Shown piece after piece: positions 54,333-63,634 of a stretch of 64,000 nucleotides of DNA. The first letter of the stretch is position 1, and each line of letters opens with the position of its first letter. The notes beneath the pieces are model-generated. The model did no database searches. It was not told where the DNA came from and saw only the letters and a program-made list of their open reading frames with translations. Both the position numbers and the translations under genes were made by a program. The DNA comes from Winogradskyella undariae (lineage in GTDB: Bacteria; Bacteroidota; Bacteroidia; Flavobacteriales; Flavobacteriaceae): positions 124,001 through 188,000 of the forward strand of contig NZ_JABTEL010000005.1 in NCBI RefSeq assembly GCF_013285155.1, in the 5' to 3' direction.

Positions 54333-55166
54333 CTACCATCCTCCAGAAGCACCACCGCCTCCAAAGCTTCCGCCTCCAAAACCACCGCCGAAGCCGCCGC
54401 CTCCGAAACTTCCTCCGCCAGAGCTACCGCCAAAACCTCCAAAACCACCTGAAGATCCTTTAGAATAACTTCCACGTCCCATATTGCTTAAAATTATAGC
54501 TTCGAGTAGTCCTCTGTTGCCAGATCGGTTTCCGCCGTTACCACCGTTTCCGCCACGGCTACTTTTAGAAATAGCAATAACAAAAATGATGAATATAATG
54601 ATTAAGAAAAATATTACTTGAGGAGGAAAATCACTCTCTGTAGTTTGTCTTGTGCCTTTATATTCGCCAGTCATGACTTCAAATATGGCATCTGTAGCAC
54701 GGTTTAATCCGCCGTAATAATCATTTTGTTTAAAGTAAGGTATAATGTCATTATTAATAATCCGCTTACTCATCGCGTCAGTCAAAAGATGCTCGGTACC
54801 TTTACCAGTGCTAATGTTTATTTTTCGATCATCTCTAGCTAAAAGAATAAAAATACCATTGTCTTTATCTGCTTGACCAATTCCCCATTTTTCACCCCAT
54901 TGTGCTCCCAAATAGTTAATGTATTCACCATTTGTAGAACTAATTATTGCCACCACAATTTGTGTTGAGGTAGAGTCTGAATAACGTATAAGTTTCTGTT
55001 CTAAGTTATTTTTTTGTTCAGCTGATAATAGATGAATAGCGTCATCGTAAACACTTGTTTGAAATTCTGGTTTTTCAGGAATGTCGTATTGTGCCATTCC
55101 TATTAAAGGACTAGCTAAAAATAAAACGAATAAAACTTGAAATAAAATGTGTTTTGATTGTTGCAT
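54333..55166 (-). CDS. YgcG-type TPM protein with Gly-rich tail
   Basis: 277 residues. Signal peptide (about 1-25), TPM domain (about 35-165; DDAIHLLSAEQKNNLEQKLI, GEKWGIGQADKDNGIFILLA, STGKGTEHLLTDAMSKRIIN), a TM segment near 180-200 (VIFFLIIIFIIFVIAIS), then a Gly/Ser/Phe-rich tail from about 205 (GGFGGFGGSSGGGSFGGGG) ending in ASGGW. This is the domain order of YgcG-like proteins, whose genes often sit with lemA. The start codon overlaps the stop of the upstream TPM gene in a TAATG arrangement, so the two are translationally coupled. Confidence 0.92.
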   Translation of the reverse strand: MQQSKHILFQVLFVLFLASPLIGMAQYDIPEKPEFQTSVYDDAIHLLSAEQKNNLEQKLIRYSDSTSTQIVVAIISSTNGEYINYLGAQWGEKWGIGQADKDNGIFILLARDDRKINISTGKGTEHLLTDAMSKRIINNDIIPYFKQNDYYGGLNRATDAIFEVMTGEYKGTRQTTESDFPPQVIFFLIIIFIIFVIAISKSSRGGNGGNGGNRSGNRGLLEAIILSNMGRGSYSKGSSGGFGGFGGSSGGGSFGGGGFGGGFGGGSFGGGGASGGW

Positions 55167-55603
55167 TATCCTTTAGAAATTGAATTATCTAACTCGTCTT
55201 TGTCATCATCATTCCAAGGGAAATGTTGAGAAAGTGCTTTTCCTGCTTCTGTTATACCATCAATTAAACCTTGTTTAAAATTACCAGATTTAAATTGATT
55301 AGAAATTTTATCGCGTGTAGAATTCCAAAAATCTGCACCAACAATATTGTTAATTCCCTGATCGCCTAAAATGACAAAAGATTTATTGTCTATAGCAACA
55401 TAAATTAATACTCCATTTCTTTGTTGGGTATTATTCATTTTTAAAAGATGAAAAACCTCTAGTGCATGTTCGTAAGCATCGATATCACATTTCTGTTCAA
55501 TATGTACACGGATTTCACCTGAGGTTGTATTTTCAGCAATTCTAATAGCTTCAACAATTTCAGCTTCTTCGTTAGAAGTCAAGAAAAGTTCAATATTTGG
55601 CAT
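55166..55603 (-). CDS. Cytoplasm-facing TPM-domain protein
   Basis: 145 residues, with no signal peptide at the start (MPNIELFLTSNEEAEIVEAI). The TPM core is seen as AENTTSGEIRVHIEQKCDID, RNGVLIYVAIDNKSFVILGD and DGITEAGKALSQHFPW. The C terminus is acidic (NDDDKDELDN). Among the three TPM genes of the operon this is the only one without an export signal. It starts 12 bp after lemA ends and shares 1 nt with the next gene. Confidence 0.9.
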   Translation of the reverse strand: MPNIELFLTSNEEAEIVEAIRIAENTTSGEIRVHIEQKCDIDAYEHALEVFHLLKMNNTQQRNGVLIYVAIDNKSFVILGDQGINNIVGADFWNSTRDKISNQFKSGNFKQGLIDGITEAGKALSQHFPWNDDDKDELDNSISKG

Positions 55604-55615
55604 AATTAAATTTTA

Positions 55616-56212
55616 TTAAAAGTCGAAATTAACATCTACTGCATTTTCACTTCCTGCGTCAGCTTTATATCTTGGCATTTCTTCAAAACCAAACCATCCT
55701 GCCAAAACTGATCCAGGGAATTTTTTAATATGGATATCATAGATGTTTACAGATTCATTATAACGATCTCTAGCAATGTTAATACGGTTTTCTGTACCTT
55801 CTAACTGACTTTGTAATTCTAAGAAGTTTTGATTTGCTTTTAATTCTGGGTAACGTTCTACAGAAACTAAAAGTTTAGATAATGCTCCGCTTAAGCCACT
55901 TTGAGCTTGTTGAAATTGCTCCATATTATCTGCTGTTAGTCCACTTGCATCTATTGTCGTAGAAGTTGCTTTTGCTCTTGCTTCAATGACTGCTGTTAAA
56001 GTAGATTTTTCAAAATCAGCAGCACCTTGTACCGTTTTTACTAAGTTACCGATTAAATCATTTCGTCTTTGGTAAGAGCTTTCTACATTAGACCATGTTG
56101 TTTTAGCATTGGCTTCATAAGTTACAGCTGTATTATTAAATCCTACAGCCCATTTGTAAATACCAAAAGCTAATATTGCGATTACGATTACAGGAACTAA
56201 CCATTTTTTCAT
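55616..56212 (-). CDS. lemA: LemA family protein
   Basis: 198 residues. An N-terminal TM (VPVIVIAILAFGIYKWAVGF) is followed by the LemA coiled coil with QRRNDLIGNLVKTVQGAADF, LLVSVERYPELKANQNFLEL, ENRINIARDRYNESVNIYD and FPGSVLAGWFGFEE, all family signatures. LemA proteins are membrane-anchored with the helical bundle outside the cytoplasm; their function is unresolved. Pairing with a YgcG/TPM gene is a widespread arrangement, here with three TPM genes. Confidence 0.96.
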   Translation of the reverse strand: MKKWLVPVIVIAILAFGIYKWAVGFNNTAVTYEANAKTTWSNVESSYQRRNDLIGNLVKTVQGAADFEKSTLTAVIEARAKATSTTIDASGLTADNMEQFQQAQSGLSGALSKLLVSVERYPELKANQNFLELQSQLEGTENRINIARDRYNESVNIYDIHIKKFPGSVLAGWFGFEEMPRYKADAGSENAVDVNFDF

Positions 56213-56224
56213 GATAATTTAGTT

Positions 56225-56554
56225 TTAAAGTTGATTTTTTATTTTGTTTAATTGTGCTTTTATACTTTCAAGCTTTTCTATGATTTCAAATTTTTCTAAA
56301 GCTTGTTTCTTTTCTTCTTTGAGGTGTGTTTTTGCACCTTCTAATGTAAATCCTCTTTCTTTTACGAGGTGATAAATAAATTTAAGATTCTTAATGTCTT
56401 CTGGAGTAAATTTTCTATTACCTTTTGCATTCTTCTTTGGTTTTAAAACATCAAATTCTTTTTCCCAAAAACGGATAAGTGATGGATTTACGTTAAAAGC
56501 TTTGGAAACTTCCCCAATGCTATAATAAAGTTTATCTGGTAAATCTATATACAT
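56225..56554 (-). CDS. Small MerR-family transcription regulator
   Basis: 109 residues. The winged helix at the N terminus reads YYSIGEVSKAFNVNPSLIRF and FWEKEFDVLKPKKNAKGNRK, then TPEDIKNLKFIYHLVKERGF, followed by a coiled coil (EEKKQALEKFEIIEKLESIK). It is a minimal MerR with no metal or drug-binding domain. It lies 1 bp after the M23 peptidase gene and 12 bp before lemA, so it may control this operon or be co-regulated with it. Confidence 0.93.
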   Translation of the reverse strand: MYIDLPDKLYYSIGEVSKAFNVNPSLIRFWEKEFDVLKPKKNAKGNRKFTPEDIKNLKFIYHLVKERGFTLEGAKTHLKEEKKQALEKFEIIEKLESIKAQLNKIKNQL

Positions 56555-56555
56555 C

Positions 56556-57527
56556 TTAATCTAGAGATTGATTTTCTAATGATGCTTTTTTCAATAAGAT
56601 ATCATACTCTTCAGCTGATAGGTTACCGTAATAGAAATTAATAGGGTTAATGCGTTCCCCATCTTTAAAAACTTCATAATGTAAATGTGGGGCTTCAGAA
56701 CGTCCTGTACTACCAACAAATCCAATTAAATCTCCTCGTTTTACACGTTGATTTACCTTAACATTATATTTGTACATATGGGCATACAATGAGACATAGC
56801 CATAACCATGATCAATACGAATATGATTTCCATAACCTGTAGATCTGTTATCCGCACGTTTTATAACACCATCTCCCGAAGCATAAATTGGTGTTCCACG
56901 AGGTGCTGTAAAATCCATACCATAATGAAACTTACGAACCTTTGTAAATGGATCAGTTCTGTAACCATAGCCAGAAGCCATACGTGTTAGATTTACATTA
57001 TTTATAGGTTGAATTGCAGGAATAGCTTCAAGAAATTTTTCTTTATGATCAGCTAGTTTCGCTATTTCATCTAAAGATTTAGATTGTACAACAATTGCTT
57101 TTTCTAAAATATCTAGTCGTTTATTGCTTTCTGCAATTAATTGCGAATTATCAAAGCCTTCATATTTTTTATAACGATTAATTCCTCCAAAACCAGCGCG
57201 TCTTTGTTCTGTTGGTATTGGGTTGGCTTCAAAATATAATCTGTAAATAGCATTGTCGCGTTCTTCAACATTTTCTAATGCGGCAATAGCATCGTCCATG
57301 CGTTTGTCTAATAACTCATATTGCAATTCCATGTTTTGCAATTCTCGAGCCATTTCTCGTTCTTTTGGCGATTCAATATATTGACTAGCAATAAGGACAA
57401 AAAGAAATCCAAAGAGCGCAGCAGCAGTTAAAAACACACTTACATACTTAACTGTTGTTGATTTTTTACGCTTTATTTTACGATAAGAAAGCGTTTCAGA
57501 ATCATAATAATATTTTACTTTAGCCAT
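56556..57527 (-). CDS. M23 family peptidoglycan endopeptidase
   Basis: 323 residues. A basic cytoplasmic tail (YRKIKRKKSTTVKYVS) is followed by a TM at about 27-47 and a coiled coil (about 55-110). The LytM domain (about 185-300) has FHYGMDFTAPRGTPIYASGD (first zinc His and Asp), LYAHMYKYNVK and APHLHYEVFKDG, so the metal site HxxxD...HxH is complete. It should cut peptide cross-links in the periplasm. First gene of the merR-lemA-TPM operon, divergent from alaS. Confidence 0.95.
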   Translation of the reverse strand: MAKVKYYYDSETLSYRKIKRKKSTTVKYVSVFLTAAALFGFLFVLIASQYIESPKEREMARELQNMELQYELLDKRMDDAIAALENVEERDNAIYRLYFEANPIPTEQRRAGFGGINRYKKYEGFDNSQLIAESNKRLDILEKAIVVQSKSLDEIAKLADHKEKFLEAIPAIQPINNVNLTRMASGYGYRTDPFTKVRKFHYGMDFTAPRGTPIYASGDGVIKRADNRSTGYGNHIRIDHGYGYVSLYAHMYKYNVKVNQRVKRGDLIGFVGSTGRSEAPHLHYEVFKDGERINPINFYYGNLSAEEYDILLKKASLENQSLD

Positions 57528-57594
57528 GTTTGAATTTATACTATTTTTGCATCTAATAAAGGCAGTAAATAAGCTTTTTAATTAGCCTAACGTC

Positions 57595-57602
57595 CAAAGA
57601 TA
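57595..57602 (-). promoter_or_regulatory. -7 promoter box for the M23-merR-lemA-TPM operon
   Basis: On the minus strand TATCTTTG, 67 bp before the peptidase start. A TTG lies 23 nt upstream, a little longer than usual. It is only 6 bp away from the opposing box for alaS, so the two promoters overlap. Confidence 0.55.
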
Positions 57603-57608
57603 AAAAAA

Positions 57609-57616
57609 TAGTTTTG
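57609..57616 (+). promoter_or_regulatory. -7 promoter box for alaS
   Basis: TAGTTTTG followed by C, 42 bp before the alaS ATG. No TTG at -33. It faces away from the minus-strand box at 57595-57602. Confidence 0.5.
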
Positions 57617-57658
57617 CATTTTTGACAATTAATTAAAAACAAGATCTAATTTCAATAT

Positions 57659-60295
57659 ATGAAGTCTCAAGATATACGTTCTAAATTTTTAAGTTTCTTT
57701 GAAGGAAAGCAACACCTTGTTGTTCCTTCTGCACCAATGGTTTTAAAAGATGATCCAACGTTAATGTTTGTTAATGCTGGGATGGCGCCTTTTAAAGAGT
57801 ACTTTTTAGGAAATGCAGAACCTAAGAAAAATAGAATGACAGATTCTCAGAAATGCTTACGTGTTTCGGGTAAACATAACGATTTAGAAGAGGTTGGTTA
57901 CGATACGTATCACCATACTTTATTCGAAATGTTAGGGAATTGGAGTTTTGGTGATTACTTTAAAAAAGAAGCAATTGCTTGGGCTTGGGAGTTACTTACT
58001 GAGGTTTACGGAATAGACAAAGATATTTTATACGTTACTGTTTTTGAAGGAAGCGATGATGCTGATAACTTAGAAATGGATACGGAAGCTTATGATCTGT
58101 GGAAACAATTTATTTCTGAAGATCGTATTTTAAAAGGAAACAAGAAAGATAACTTCTGGGAAATGGGTGATCAAGGACCATGCGGACCTTGTAGTGAAAT
58201 CCATGTCGATATCCGTTCTGCTGAAGAAAAAGCAAAAGTAGATGGGAAATCTTTGGTGAATATGGATCATCCGCAAGTTGTGGAAATCTGGAATTTGGTA
58301 TTTATGCAATACAACAGAAGAGCCAATGGTTCTTTAGAAGCATTGCCAAATAAACATATTGATACGGGAATGGGGTTTGAGCGCTTATGTATGGTGTTAC
58401 AAAATGTACAATCTAATTACGATACTGATGTTTTTACACCGATTATTCGTGAAATAGAAACCATTACAGATAAAAAATACGTAGGGAAATCGAGCAATTT
58501 ACCTAAAGAACAAGAGGAAATAAATGTAGCTGTTCGTGTCATTTCAGATCACGTAAGAGCTGTAGCGTTTTCTATCGCTGATGGTCAATTGCCAAGTAAT
58601 ACAGGAGCTGGTTATGTGATTCGTAGAATATTACGACGAGCTATACGATATGGTTTTACTTTCTTAGATAAAAAAGAGCCTTTCATTTACCGTTTAGTAG
58701 ATGTATTGAGTAAAAAAATGGGAGATGCATTCCCAGAGTTAAAAGCACAACAAACTTTAATTGAAAATGTAATTAAAGAAGAAGAGACTTCTTTTCTTAG
58801 AACTTTAGATCAAGGATTAGTTTTATTAAATAGAGTTGTAGAAGAAACTAAAGGCGATACTGTTTCTGGTGAAAAAGCATTTGAATTATATGATACTTAT
58901 GGTTTCCCTATAGATTTAACGGCTTTAATTCTTTCTGAAAAGCATTTAAAACTCGATGAAAAAGGATTTAAGGAACAATTAGAAAAACAGAAAAAAAGAT
59001 CGCGTTCTGCAAGTGAAACTTCTACGGAAGATTGGACGGTTTTAGCAGAAGATGATGTTGAAGAATTTATTGGTTATGATGCATTAGAGGCTAATGTGAA
59101 AATTACGAGATACCGAAAAGTGACTTCTAAAAAGGATGGTGAAATGTACCAATTGGTATTTAATTTAACACCGTTTTATGCCGAAGGTGGTGGTCAAGTA
59201 GGAGAGCAAGGAGCGTTGCAAGATGCACATGGCGATGTGGTTTATATTTTAGATACTAAAAAGGAGAATAATGTTATTATCCATTTAACTAAAAATTTAC
59301 CAAAGCATATTAATGAAGGTTTTAAGGCGGTAGTTAATGCAGAACACAGAGCATTGTCTTCTAGTAATCACTCTGCGACACACTTATTACACCAAGCATT
59401 AAGAGCCGTTTTAGGAGAGCATGTTGAACAAAAAGGATCCTTAGTAAAACCCAAATCATTACGCTTTGATTTTTCTCATTTTTCAAAAGTAACTTCAGAG
59501 CAATTACAAGAAATAGAAGATTTTGTAAATGCCAGAATAGAAGGAAAGCTTCCTTTAGAAGAGCAACGTAATGTTCCTATGGCAAAAGCTATTGAAGAAG
59601 GTGCAATGGCATTATTTGGTGAGAAATATGGAGATACAGTAAGGACGATTCGTTTTGGGAAGTCTATGGAATTATGTGGAGGAATTCATGTAAAGAATAC
59701 AGCAGATATCTGGCACTTTAAAATAGTTTCTGAAGGAGCTGTTGCAGCAGGAATTAGACGAATTGAAGCGATAACAAATAAATCTGTTAGAGATTATTAT
59801 ACCGATAATAACTCTGCTTTTCTTCAAATGAAAGCCTTGCTAAATTATGTAAAAGAACCTGTAAAAGCTTTAGTAAGCCTTCAAGATGAAAATACTGAAT
59901 TAAAGAAACAAATTGAAGGATTCTTAAAAGATAAAGCAAAGAATATTAAAGGGGAGCTTAAAAATGAATTAACCGAAATTAATGGTGTTCAGTTTTTAGC
60001 TAAGAAATTAGATTTAGATGCTGCCGGAGTTAAAGATGTTTGTTTTGAATTAGGAAGTCAGTTTGATAACTTATTTTTATTATTTGGAGCTGAGAATGAT
60101 GGGAAAGCAATTCTGTCATGTTACATTTCTAAAGAATTGGTAGCGAGTAAAAACTTAAATGCGGGTACTATTGTAAGAGAATTAGGAAAACACATCCAAG
60201 GTGGAGGTGGAGGACAACCTTTCTTTGCAACCGCTGGAGGTAAAAATCCTGCAGGAATAGAAGCTGCTTTAGAGGCTGCTAAGGGATATTTGTAA
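57659..60295 (+). CDS. alaS: Alanyl-tRNA synthetase
   Basis: Charges tRNA-Ala and edits mischarged Ser and Gly. 878 residues, the full length. The class II core shows [35 protein letters not shown] and [14 protein letters not shown]; the editing domain has [13 protein letters not shown] and the zinc-site motif CGGIH; the C-terminal domain ends [17 protein letters not shown]. Identification is secure. Confidence 0.99.
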   Translation: MKSQDIRSKFLSFFEGKQHLVVPSAPMVLKDDPTLMFVNAGMAPFKEYFLGNAEPKKNRMTDSQKCLRVSGKHNDLEEVGYDTYHHTLFEMLGNWSFGDYFKKEAIAWAWELLTEVYGIDKDILYVTVFEGSDDADNLEMDTEAYDLWKQFISEDRILKGNKKDNFWEMGDQGPCGPCSEIHVDIRSAEEKAKVDGKSLVNMDHPQVVEIWNLVFMQYNRRANGSLEALPNKHIDTGMGFERLCMVLQNVQSNYDTDVFTPIIREIETITDKKYVGKSSNLPKEQEEINVAVRVISDHVRAVAFSIADGQLPSNTGAGYVIRRILRRAIRYGFTFLDKKEPFIYRLVDVLSKKMGDAFPELKAQQTLIENVIKEEETSFLRTLDQGLVLLNRVVEETKGDTVSGEKAFELYDTYGFPIDLTALILSEKHLKLDEKGFKEQLEKQKKRSRSASETSTEDWTVLAEDDVEEFIGYDALEANVKITRYRKVTSKKDGEMYQLVFNLTPFYAEGGGQVGEQGALQDAHGDVVYILDTKKENNVIIHLTKNLPKHINEGFKAVVNAEHRALSSSNHSATHLLHQALRAVLGEHVEQKGSLVKPKSLRFDFSHFSKVTSEQLQEIEDFVNARIEGKLPLEEQRNVPMAKAIEEGAMALFGEKYGDTVRTIRFGKSMELCGGIHVKNTADIWHFKIVSEGAVAAGIRRIEAITNKSVRDYYTDNNSAFLQMKALLNYVKEPVKALVSLQDENTELKKQIEGFLKDKAKNIKGELKNELTEINGVQFLAKKLDLDAAGVKDVCFELGSQFDNLFLLFGAENDGKAILSCYISKELVASKNLNAGTIVRELGKHIQGGGGGQPFFATAGGKNPAGIEAALEAAKGYL

Positions 60296-60305
60296 AATAG
60301 AAATT

Positions 60306-60485
60306 ACTTAGAGATACACAGAGAAAAGCACAGAGATTTACAGAGGGATATATTGTTTAGCATAGAATGGAAGATAATGTTTTTATCACAACTCTCTCTG
60401 TGAAACTCAGTGAGACTCTGCGAATCTCTGTGTAACAATAATATGAATAGTAAATAATAGGATAAACCTTTACGTCTCTGCGACT
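60306..60485. repeat. CACAGAG-type intergenic repeat with inverted arms
   Basis: Bases 60306-60348 carry ACACAGAG-like units about 12 nt apart on the plus strand. Bases 60387-60435 carry the same motif on the minus strand (read there as TTACACAGAGATTCGCAGAG and so on), and 60473-60485 has a shorter CGTCTCTGCGAC copy. The arms are inverted relative to each other and fill almost the whole 203-bp alaS-GSCFA gap. Confidence 0.7.
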
Positions 60486-60498
60486 TTTTTGAGAATAC

Positions 60499-61452
60499 AT
60501 GAAACTACAAACACAAATACCATTACAACCACAGCAATACAATCAAATAGACTATAACTCTAGATTGCTGTTATTTGGTTCGTGTTTTTCTGAGAATATT
60601 GGAAACAAGTTTACGTATCATAAATTTCAAACAGTAGTTAATCCGTTTGGGATATTATTTCATCCTTTAGCGATTGAAAATCTTATAACAAGAGCAATTA
60701 ATAAGGATTATTACACAGAAGAAGATTTACAGTTTTATAATGAACAATGGTTTTGTTTAGATGCTCATTCAAAATTAAATCAAACCTCAAAAGAAGAATT
60801 ATTAAAAGTTTTAAATTCTCAACTAGATAAGACTTGTAACGACTTGCTTAATGCAACACATATTGTAATTACATTAGGAACAAGTTGGGTTTATAGACAT
60901 ATAGAATCTGATAAAATTGTTGCGAATTGCCATAAATTACCACAAAAACAATTTTTAAAAGAATTACTTTCAGTAGATCAAATTTCAGAATCTTTAGAAG
61001 GAATTATCAGCTTAGTAAAAAGTATTAATCCTAAAGTTTCGTTTTTATTTACCGTATCTCCTGTTAGACATACTAAAGATGGTTTTGTAGAAAATACATT
61101 GAGTAAATCTCATTTAATCACGGCGATTAATCAAGTTGTAGAACCCAGACAACATTTGTATTATTTTCCTTCCTATGAAATTATGATGGATGAATTAAGA
61201 GATTACAGGTTTTATAATGCTGATATGATTCACCCAAATCAATTGGCTATAGATTATATCTGGGAGAAATTTAAAACGGTATGGTTATCTGATGAGGCTC
61301 TGAAAACCTCAAAAATCATTTCTACCATTCAAGCTAAAAAAGCACATCGGCCATTTAATCCCAACTCTGAAGCTCATCTAGTTTTTTTGCAGAAACTTCA
61401 AGTTGATATTGAAGATTTACAACATGAATATCCTTTTTTTAATTTTGAGTAA
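60499..61452 (+). CDS. GSCFA-domain protein
   Basis: 317 residues. LLFGSCFSENIGNKFTYHKF is the naming GSCFA motif (here GSCFS) with the Ser-Cys pair resembling the nucleophile block of SGNH/GDSL esterases; VITLGTSWVYRH, FTVSPVRHTKDGFV and DMIHPNQLAIDYIWEKF follow, the last holding the DxxH typical of the GDSL-type catalytic end. An acyl-esterase function is thus plausible but unproven. No signal peptide, so probably cytoplasmic. It stands alone, convergent with the GH9 gene (30-bp gap). Confidence 0.92.
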   Translation: MKLQTQIPLQPQQYNQIDYNSRLLLFGSCFSENIGNKFTYHKFQTVVNPFGILFHPLAIENLITRAINKDYYTEEDLQFYNEQWFCLDAHSKLNQTSKEELLKVLNSQLDKTCNDLLNATHIVITLGTSWVYRHIESDKIVANCHKLPQKQFLKELLSVDQISESLEGIISLVKSINPKVSFLFTVSPVRHTKDGFVENTLSKSHLITAINQVVEPRQHLYYFPSYEIMMDELRDYRFYNADMIHPNQLAIDYIWEKFKTVWLSDEALKTSKIISTIQAKKAHRPFNPNSEAHLVFLQKLQVDIEDLQHEYPFFNFE

Positions 61453-61482
61453 GATTCAAAATAGAGGCTTAAGAAAGTGCTT

Positions 61483-63591
61483 TTAATTTTTAATAAATTT
61501 CAAATTAGTAAGCTGTCCATTTACTTCTAAGGAAACAATATACAATCCATCAGCCAGATTTGAAACATCAATAAGTTTTCTAGTTTCAAAATTTGATAAT
61601 TCTAATACTTTTTGTCCATTCAAATTAATAATATTTACGTTTGCATAATTAAAATTTGGTGTTTCAATTTTAAAAGTATTTTTAGATGGATTTGGTACCA
61701 ATTTAAGCGTCTTTTCTAATATTGTAAAGTCATCATTGTTTAAGGTGTCGTCTTCTTCCATGCGAGATACAGCTGCTAATAATCGGATATAAGCCGATTG
61801 GTAGTATATGGCTGGTTCACTAAATTCCCATGAGTTGTCAGGATAACCAGTATTAAAATCTAAGTAACTTTTTTGAAGAGGTTGGTTATAAGGCGGAATT
61901 AAATTAGTATTAGCAGTATAATCCCCATTAGCACCTCCAACTAAAAAGCCTGGAGCGGGTCCATAGTCTGTAATGTCTTCATTATCCCATTGAGACCCAT
62001 CATAAAACCAAGTGTGGTAGATTTCTTTAATACTATTTTCTGCACCATAACTATTCATGTTACTTAGGTAAACAAGATCTAATGGATTAACACCATGAAA
62101 ATAGTGAAGCATTTCTTTTGCTTTAAGATTATAGCTTGAAGTGCTAGAGGTGTTAATATTATATTTTTTAAAAATTAAATTAAGATTTCCTGTATTAGCT
62201 TTTGCTTGGTTACTTCCCCAATGGTAGATCCAATCATTAGTAAATCCTCTATATAAATCTAACGTGTTAAATTGAAAATACTCGCTATAATTATTAGAAG
62301 CAGCCGTTTGAGCAGAATTAATAATAGTGGTTTTTAAAGCCGTATTTACCGTATTTAAAGTCGTGTAATGTAATAAGGCATCAATATTTGAAATATTATA
62401 ATTATTCCATGCACCATCAGCAATAACAGCTGAGTCATCAATATTGTCAATTAAATATTGATCGTATGTGTTATTGCCCGTTAAAGCATAGAGATATATA
62501 GCTGCTGTAATAGCCATTTGGCGTTGTTCTTCTCTAGTTTTATCTGCATCACCAGCAACAATTGCACCATCATCACAGTTTTCTTGAAGTGTGTCCGTGT
62601 TTAAATAAGGTAAAGCCCAGTTCCAACATAAAATTGCTTGATCTTCTAGAGTTTGTGCATAAGTTGTTAAACTAGTAAATTGACTTAAGACTTTAGAAGC
62701 ATGTGCGAGTACAGAGGACGTTGAAATGGCTGCAGAAGTACAGGTAGGGCCGTAATATCGGGTGTTTGTATTGATGCTTGGTGGCGTGCTAGTGTTTTCG
62801 TTATAATTTCTGCTCCCCATTTTTATATGTACAGAGCCATCTGTGTTTATCATTTTTAGTAACCAGTCGAGTTCCCATTTTATTTCATCTATAAGATCTG
62901 GAATTCCGTTATCCGATTCAGGAATATTAAAATCATCACCAAAAATTTGAGGATTCTCTGTAAAGGCCCATAATAAATTATGTACTGTAGATTCTGTGAA
63001 GGTTACGTATTTATTATAACCGCCTGCATCAAACCAGCCACCGCTCATATCTTTTGTCGTTGTTGTATTATCTTGGTCATAAATATCGCGAGCAGCTGTA
63101 TCTTGAGTAAAAGAAATAGCATCTACATAAGGAGCTAAAACATAAGGTTCAGCTTTTTCAATACCCGCTCTGTTATAATAAAACATTTTAGAGGTTGTTT
63201 TAATAATATTATCATAAACAGTATCATTAACCTCAAATATTGCTGAAGATTCGTTAGTAGAAGTATCAAAAATATAATAGCTGCCATTGGTTATTACAGA
63301 TGAAAAATCGAACCACCAACCGATATCGCCAGATTGCGAATGTATATTTCCATTATTCCATTGTTGAATCGTACCTGAAAAAACAATATTATCTGTTAGT
63401 GCATTTCGAACTTCAATTGTGCTATTTGGTGTGTAATTTAAATCACTATTAAAACCAATCTGCGGATTACTAATAACAGCAACTTTAGTCGCATTTGTTC
63501 TGTAACCAAATTGATCAATATGGATGAAGTCACTATGTTGAGCGAAACAAAATAAAGGAAAAAGAAAATAGAGTATGATTAACTTTTTCAT
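61483..63591 (-). CDS. Secreted GH9 glycosidase with T9SS type A sorting domain
   Basis: 702 residues. Signal peptide 1-17 (ending FCFAQ). An N-terminal Ig-like CelD_N domain (about 20-122) precedes the GH9 (alpha/alpha)6 barrel (about 125-615), with GGWFDAGGYNKYVTFTES, EEQRQMAITAAIYLYALTG, GPAPGFLVGGANGDYT and SWEFSEPAIYYQSAY, where Glu592 is the expected catalytic acid. In GH9 the first motif is normally DAGD with two Asp; here Asp188 is kept but the second is Gly191. A C-terminal type A CTD (about 640-702; LVPNPSKNTFKIE, GLYIVSLEVNG) directs T9SS export. Beta-glucan is the usual substrate class; activity is uncertain. Confidence 0.93.
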   Translation of the reverse strand: MKKLIILYFLFPLFCFAQHSDFIHIDQFGYRTNATKVAVISNPQIGFNSDLNYTPNSTIEVRNALTDNIVFSGTIQQWNNGNIHSQSGDIGWWFDFSSVITNGSYYIFDTSTNESSAIFEVNDTVYDNIIKTTSKMFYYNRAGIEKAEPYVLAPYVDAISFTQDTAARDIYDQDNTTTTKDMSGGWFDAGGYNKYVTFTESTVHNLLWAFTENPQIFGDDFNIPESDNGIPDLIDEIKWELDWLLKMINTDGSVHIKMGSRNYNENTSTPPSINTNTRYYGPTCTSAAISTSSVLAHASKVLSQFTSLTTYAQTLEDQAILCWNWALPYLNTDTLQENCDDGAIVAGDADKTREEQRQMAITAAIYLYALTGNNTYDQYLIDNIDDSAVIADGAWNNYNISNIDALLHYTTLNTVNTALKTTIINSAQTAASNNYSEYFQFNTLDLYRGFTNDWIYHWGSNQAKANTGNLNLIFKKYNINTSSTSSYNLKAKEMLHYFHGVNPLDLVYLSNMNSYGAENSIKEIYHTWFYDGSQWDNEDITDYGPAPGFLVGGANGDYTANTNLIPPYNQPLQKSYLDFNTGYPDNSWEFSEPAIYYQSAYIRLLAAVSRMEEDDTLNNDDFTILEKTLKLVPNPSKNTFKIETPNFNYANVNIINLNGQKVLELSNFETRKLIDVSNLADGLYIVSLEVNGQLTNLKFIKN

Positions 63592-63634
63592 CGTTTATTT
63601 TTTTGAAGGTTGAATATATAAAACTCGAAATTAT

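Noticed and set aside
60357..60542. 61-codon minus-strand ORF over the CACAGAG repeat
   Set aside because: It runs through repeat DNA and the 5' end of the GSCFA gene, and its Cys- and Tyr-rich product resembles nothing.
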